Source of the DNA: an uncultured Verrucomicrobiota bacterium
Lineage (GTDB): Bacteria > Verrucomicrobiota > Kiritimatiellia > RFP12 > UBA1067
Length of the DNA stretch: 8,978 nt
Assembly (NCBI GenBank): GCA_946631535.1
Contig: CAMPAF010000113.1
Location: forward strand, 1 to 8,978
Reading direction: 5' to 3'
Positions 6,302-8,978 of this stretch are shown here, one piece after another. Within the stretch, counting starts at the first letter, position 1. Each line of letters starts with the position of its first letter. The notes below the pieces were generated by a model that had not been told where the DNA came from, made no database searches, and was given only the letters and a program-made list of their open reading frames with translations. Made by a program: the position numbers and the translations under genes.

Positions 6302-6310
6302 ATTATACCA
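6302..6310 (-). promoter_or_regulatory. Extended -10 promoter for the rhaT unit
   Basis: The minus strand reads TGGTATAAT, a perfect extended -10 (TGnTATAAT), overlapping the last codons and stop of the phosphodiesterase gene. No good -35 hexamer is found 16-18 bases upstream, which extended -10 promoters tolerate. Transcription would start near 6295, giving a leader of about 24 bases that includes the AAAGGAG ribosome site of rhaT. In this G+C-rich context a perfect TATAAT with TG is unlikely to be incidental. Confidence 0.6.
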
Positions 6311-7559
6311 CAAATAGGACACGTGCCGCGATGGCGTCCATCGAGTCGCCGCCCACGCGCGTGTCGGTCGATGCCCACGCGATGGCGGAGCGCCGGCCAT
6401 GCGTGCCCTTGACGCGCGTGGGGTCCTGGCACGTCTTCGGAGGTATCGACCAGCCGAAGAACAACTCGCAGGGGTCGTAGCCGGGCTTGTTGTGGATGTC
6501 CACGTGCGTGGCCCAGTCGGGCGCCTCGCGCGCGTCCTTCCACCACTGGTAGGCGCACCAGCTTCCCTTCTTCGCCGTGAGCAGCAGCTCGCCGGCAGAC
6601 GGATGCGCCCAGTGCTGTCCGGCGCGGCGCTCGACAGTCTCGTACTCGCCGGTGGCCTCAAGGACCTCCGCGACCTTGCCGACGTCGTCCGGATCGCGCA
6701 CGTAGACGTGCGCGATCTCGTGGTCGCACATCGCGAACGCGCGCGAGGAGTAGAAGTCCGGATACGCGCGCCCCTCCACTGGCCGCACGCTGAACAGGCC
6801 CTCGCGCCGCAGCGTCGCGTTCGGGAAAGCCGGCGGAAGGTCGACCGCGCCGATCGCGTAGTCGCCGCACACCGTCAGCTCCGCGCCCTTGCTCTCGGCA
6901 AAGTCAGCCAGCTTCTCGAGCTGCGACCGGAACTCGCGCAGGGCGCGCCACGCGGAACGGCTCGCAGGGCCGTGCCTCTGCGCCTGGTAGTCCAGCGTCG
7001 GCAGGTAGAGGAAGGCGATGTCGGGCTCGTGCACCTCGGCCATGGCGAAGAAATTCGCCAGCACAGCGCGTCCCACCTTCGGAGATGCGAGCGGTCCCCA
7101 GTAGCGGTGGAGCGGGAACGTGCCGCACCGCCGGTTCAGCACGTCGTCCATCTCGGCAGGCTGCGTGTAGCTGCGCATGATCATGCCGCCGCCGTGCTTG
7201 TGGATGGGGGCGGGCGAAAGGACGTAGTCAACGGACTCTCCCAGCGACTGCTGCCAGAAGTACATCCCCACCTTCGCGCCGCCGGCGCGCAGGGAGTCCC
7301 AGATGCGCGGCCCCGTGACGAGCGAGGCGGACTGCTCCCAGAAAGACGGCTTCCGCAGCTTGCGCGAGAAGTACCCGTTCGACACCATGCCGTGGTCGCA
7401 CGGCGGGGCCGCGGTGCGAAAGGTCGCCTGCGCGACGCACGTCACGGCGGGGAATACGGACTCGGCCGGGCGGAACGTAAGCCCCGCCATGTCCAGCAGC
7501 CTGCGCCGCTCAAGAACATCGTAGCCCAGGCCGGCGGCAATGGTAATCAGATGCTTCAT
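6303..7559 (-). CDS. Type I phosphodiesterase / alkaline phosphatase-superfamily protein, EboF-like
   Basis: A 418-residue cytoplasmic protein with no signal peptide. It resembles the nucleotide pyrophosphatase/phosphodiesterase branch of the alkaline phosphatase superfamily: FPAVTCVAQATFRTAAPPCDHG (36-57) fits the nucleophile region, with T40 as likely nucleophile. The ordinary metal-ligand motifs are altered. The N-terminal D-G is AAGLGYD (8-14), the D-x-x-x-H-x-x-G-P motif is LDYQAQRHGP (189-198), and the usual D-H-G is GDYAIG (232-237). Other conserved-looking blocks are CDHEIAHVYV (278-287), VDIHNKPGYDPCELFF (353-368) and VKGTHGRR (383-390), which could supply ligands D279, H280, D354, H356 and H387. 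From memory, these blocks match proteins called EboF-like in bacterial ebo clusters. No other ebo gene is visible here. It starts six bases after the purH-like gene with a weak Shine-Dalgarno, suggesting translational coupling. The substrate is unknown. Confidence 0.75.
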   Translation of the reverse strand: MKHLITIAAGLGYDVLERRRLLDMAGLTFRPAESVFPAVTCVAQATFRTAAPPCDHGMVSNGYFSRKLRKPSFWEQSASLVTGPRIWDSLRAGGAKVGMYFWQQSLGESVDYVLSPAPIHKHGGGMIMRSYTQPAEMDDVLNRRCGTFPLHRYWGPLASPKVGRAVLANFFAMAEVHEPDIAFLYLPTLDYQAQRHGPASRSAWRALREFRSQLEKLADFAESKGAELTVCGDYAIGAVDLPPAFPNATLRREGLFSVRPVEGRAYPDFYSSRAFAMCDHEIAHVYVRDPDDVGKVAEVLEATGEYETVERRAGQHWAHPSAGELLLTAKKGSWCAYQWWKDAREAPDWATHVDIHNKPGYDPCELFFGWSIPPKTCQDPTRVKGTHGRRSAIAWASTDTRVGGDSMDAIAARVLFVV

Positions 7560-7565
7560 CGGCGA

Positions 7566-8864
7566 TCAGTGGCGGAAGGAACGCTGCCCAGTGAACACCA
7601 TCGCGACGCCAGCGTCGTTGCAGCAGTCGATCACGTCCCAGTCGCGGATCGCGCCGCCGGGCTGGACGATCGAGGTGATGCCTTCGCGGATTCCAACCTC
7701 GGCGCCGTCTCGGAACGGGAAGAACGCGTCGCTCACCATCGCGCATCCGGGCAGGCCGCCCTTTTCTGCGCGGGTCTGCTCCATGATCTCCGCCTGCTTC
7801 TTGGCGCCGTCCTCCTCGCCGAACTTGAGGCGCAGGTCGTTGTACGGCAGCTGGTACTTTTCCCAGCTGATCCAGTCCGCGTGCTTGGTGTAAGCCTTGT
7901 CGCGCGCGATCTCCGCGACGCCGACGCGGTCCTGCTCGCCGGTGCCGATGCCGACCGTCGCGCCATCCTTCACGTAGAGCACCGAGTTGGACGTGACGCC
8001 GGCCTCGACCAGCCACCCGAACACCAGGTCCTCGTACTCCTTGGCGGTGGGCAGGCGCTTGATCTTGTGCTCCTCGAAGGTTACCGCGCCCGTCGCCTTG
8101 TCCGTAATCTTGCGGTTGCAGTAGGCAGGCATGAAGTCCTCCGGCTTGCGCGCGTTCGCGCAGAACGACGTCTGCGCCACGAGGCCGCCGTCGATGAGGC
8201 TCTTGAAGTCGATCACGTGCTTCGCCACGAAGTCGGTGAGGCGGGCCATGTTGCGGATGCGGAACACGCGCAGGTTCTTCTTGGTGGCGAAGAGATCCAT
8301 CACGCCCGGCGCGAAATCAGGAGCGACAACCACCTCGGCGTAGTTCTCGATGATGAGCTTCGCGGTCTCCATGTCGCAGTCGCGGTTGAGCGCGATGCAA
8401 CCGCCGAACGCCGCCAGACGGTCCGCCTTGTTCGCGCGGAAGTACGCCTCGGCGAGGGTGGAGCCGACCGCGACGCCGCACGGGTTGTTGTGCTTCACGA
8501 TCACGGCGCACGGCTTGTCCATCAGGTAGCGGAGGATGTTGAGCGCGTTGTCGGCGTCCGTGACGTTAGTCTTGCCGGGATGCTTGCCGCTCTGCAGCAG
8601 CTCTGGGATGGAGGCGAGCGGCTGGTTCGGGCCGAGCATCGCAACATCGCCGAGCACGAGGTTGCCGTTCACGAGCTTGTAGAGCGCGGCCTCCTGGCCT
8701 GGATTCTCGCCGTAGCGGAGGCCTTTCTCCTCGCCGCCGATGTTCCACGTCACCTTCTCGTAGCGGAGCGTCTGGCGGGAGTCGCCGTCGATGAACGATA
8801 TCTCGAGCGCCGGCGCGAAGTGGTCGGCCTCGATCGTCTTGTATGCTTCCTTGAGGTCTTTCAT
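7566..8864 (-). CDS. purH: Stand-alone AICAR transformylase (PurH C-terminal domain only)
   Basis: Catalyses the penultimate step of de novo IMP synthesis: formyl transfer from 10-formyltetrahydrofolate to AICAR, giving FAICAR. The 432-residue product carries the AICAR-transformylase hallmarks: LRYGENPGQEAALY (49-62), KHNNPCGVAVG (124-134, with catalytic K124-H125), AAFGGCIALN (151-160), VVVAPDF (178-184), TSNSVLYVKDGATVGIGTGEQ (291-311), SDAFFPFRDG (378-387), QPGGAIRDWDVID (401-413) and the terminal AMVFTGQRSFRH (421-432). LRYGENP occurs near residue 50, whereas in bifunctional PurH it follows an IMP cyclohydrolase domain of about 200 residues; that domain is absent. About 55 residues (324-377) between the GIGTGEQDR and SDAFFPF blocks look like an insertion relative to E. 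coli PurH. The start has a GGAG site six bases upstream and follows a partial gene by 25 bases. A separate cyclohydrolase should exist elsewhere or upstream. Confidence 0.92.
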   Translation of the reverse strand: MKDLKEAYKTIEADHFAPALEISFIDGDSRQTLRYEKVTWNIGGEEKGLRYGENPGQEAALYKLVNGNLVLGDVAMLGPNQPLASIPELLQSGKHPGKTNVTDADNALNILRYLMDKPCAVIVKHNNPCGVAVGSTLAEAYFRANKADRLAAFGGCIALNRDCDMETAKLIIENYAEVVVAPDFAPGVMDLFATKKNLRVFRIRNMARLTDFVAKHVIDFKSLIDGGLVAQTSFCANARKPEDFMPAYCNRKITDKATGAVTFEEHKIKRLPTAKEYEDLVFGWLVEAGVTSNSVLYVKDGATVGIGTGEQDRVGVAEIARDKAYTKHADWISWEKYQLPYNDLRLKFGEEDGAKKQAEIMEQTRAEKGGLPGCAMVSDAFFPFRDGAEVGIREGITSIVQPGGAIRDWDVIDCCNDAGVAMVFTGQRSFRH

Positions 8865-8889
8865 GTCTTTCTCCAGTCGTGACCGTCCC

Positions 8890-8978
8890 CTAGCGCAGGA
8901 ACTTGGTCGTGAAGTCCTTGAGCCCGAACGCCTTGATGATCTTGCGGATGCCCGCGTCGGTGATCGTGGAGAGGCGCT
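8890..8978 (-). CDS. 3' end of an unidentified gene upstream of purH
   Basis: An open frame enters from the right edge and ends at the TAG at 8890-8892, giving the last 28 residues: RLSTITDAGIRKIIKAFGLK followed by DFTTKFLR. The short, same-strand spacing of 25 bases to the AICAR transformylase suggests one operon. The codon use (G/C at third positions) fits its neighbours. The tail is too short for me to recognise a family. A missing IMP cyclohydrolase or another purine gene is a natural guess from position, but nothing in these residues shows it. Confidence 0.55.
   Translation of the reverse strand, partial: RLSTITDAGIRKIIKAFGLKDFTTKFLR

Noticed and set aside
6399..8882. An 827-codon open frame on the plus strand spanning two genes
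   Set aside because: It is exactly antisense to the AICAR transformylase and the phosphodiesterase, both recognisable proteins. Its translation is rich in Arg, Ala, Val, Leu and His with no recognisable domain. Long antisense frames are expected in G+C-rich genes with strong third-position bias.

Overview
The window is a compact, G+C-rich bacterial segment in which every supported gene lies on the minus strand, so transcription runs from high to low coordinates. It holds seven complete protein genes and two genes cut by the window ends. I see no tRNA, rRNA, transposase, integrase, CRISPR array or recognisable defence system. The gene mix fits a member of the PVC superphylum, most plausibly a host-associated Kiritimatiellota or Verrucomicrobiota genome: an autotransporter-type exported protein start, a secreted GH43-like protein, a RhaT-family sugar symporter, a Tat-exported phosphodiesterase, and heptanucleotide tandem repeats. 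This placement is an inference from gene content and composition, not a phylogenetic result.

Layout in transcription order. (1) A partial unknown gene (8978 to 8890) is followed by a stand-alone AICAR transformylase (8864 to 7566) that lacks the IMP cyclohydrolase domain of ordinary PurH. Six bases later comes a cytoplasmic type I phosphodiesterase/alkaline phosphatase-superfamily protein of the EboF-like kind (7559 to 6303). (2) A probable extended -10 promoter sits in the last codons of that gene. It would start a unit of a RhaT-like symporter (6271 to 5093), a diaminopimelate decarboxylase-like PLP enzyme (5073 to 3814) and an exported glycerophosphodiester phosphodiesterase (3804 to 2965), with gaps of 19 and 9 bases. 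(3) A 60-base gap with a -35/extended -10 promoter starts a unit of dprA (2904 to 1795) and a secreted GH43-like beta-propeller protein (1775 to 198). (4) A 79-base gap with a weaker promoter candidate precedes the signal peptide and first motif of a probable autotransporter-type surface protein that runs off the left end.

The genes look like a mix of housekeeping functions (purine and lysine synthesis, DNA uptake/processing) and nutrient capture at the cell envelope (sugar symporter, exported phosphodiesterase, secreted glycosidase-like protein), not one dedicated pathway.

The most unusual structure is inside dprA. Two abutting heptanucleotide tandem arrays, about 14 units in one continuous 7-base phase, encode the linker between the Rossmann domain and the C-terminal winged helix. 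Both alternative reading frames hit stop codons at the array's downstream edge. Any change in unit number that is not a multiple of three would therefore yield DprA without its winged helix. This is a possible length-variation switch, or simply a tolerated repeat insertion. No wholly new multi-gene system is evident.
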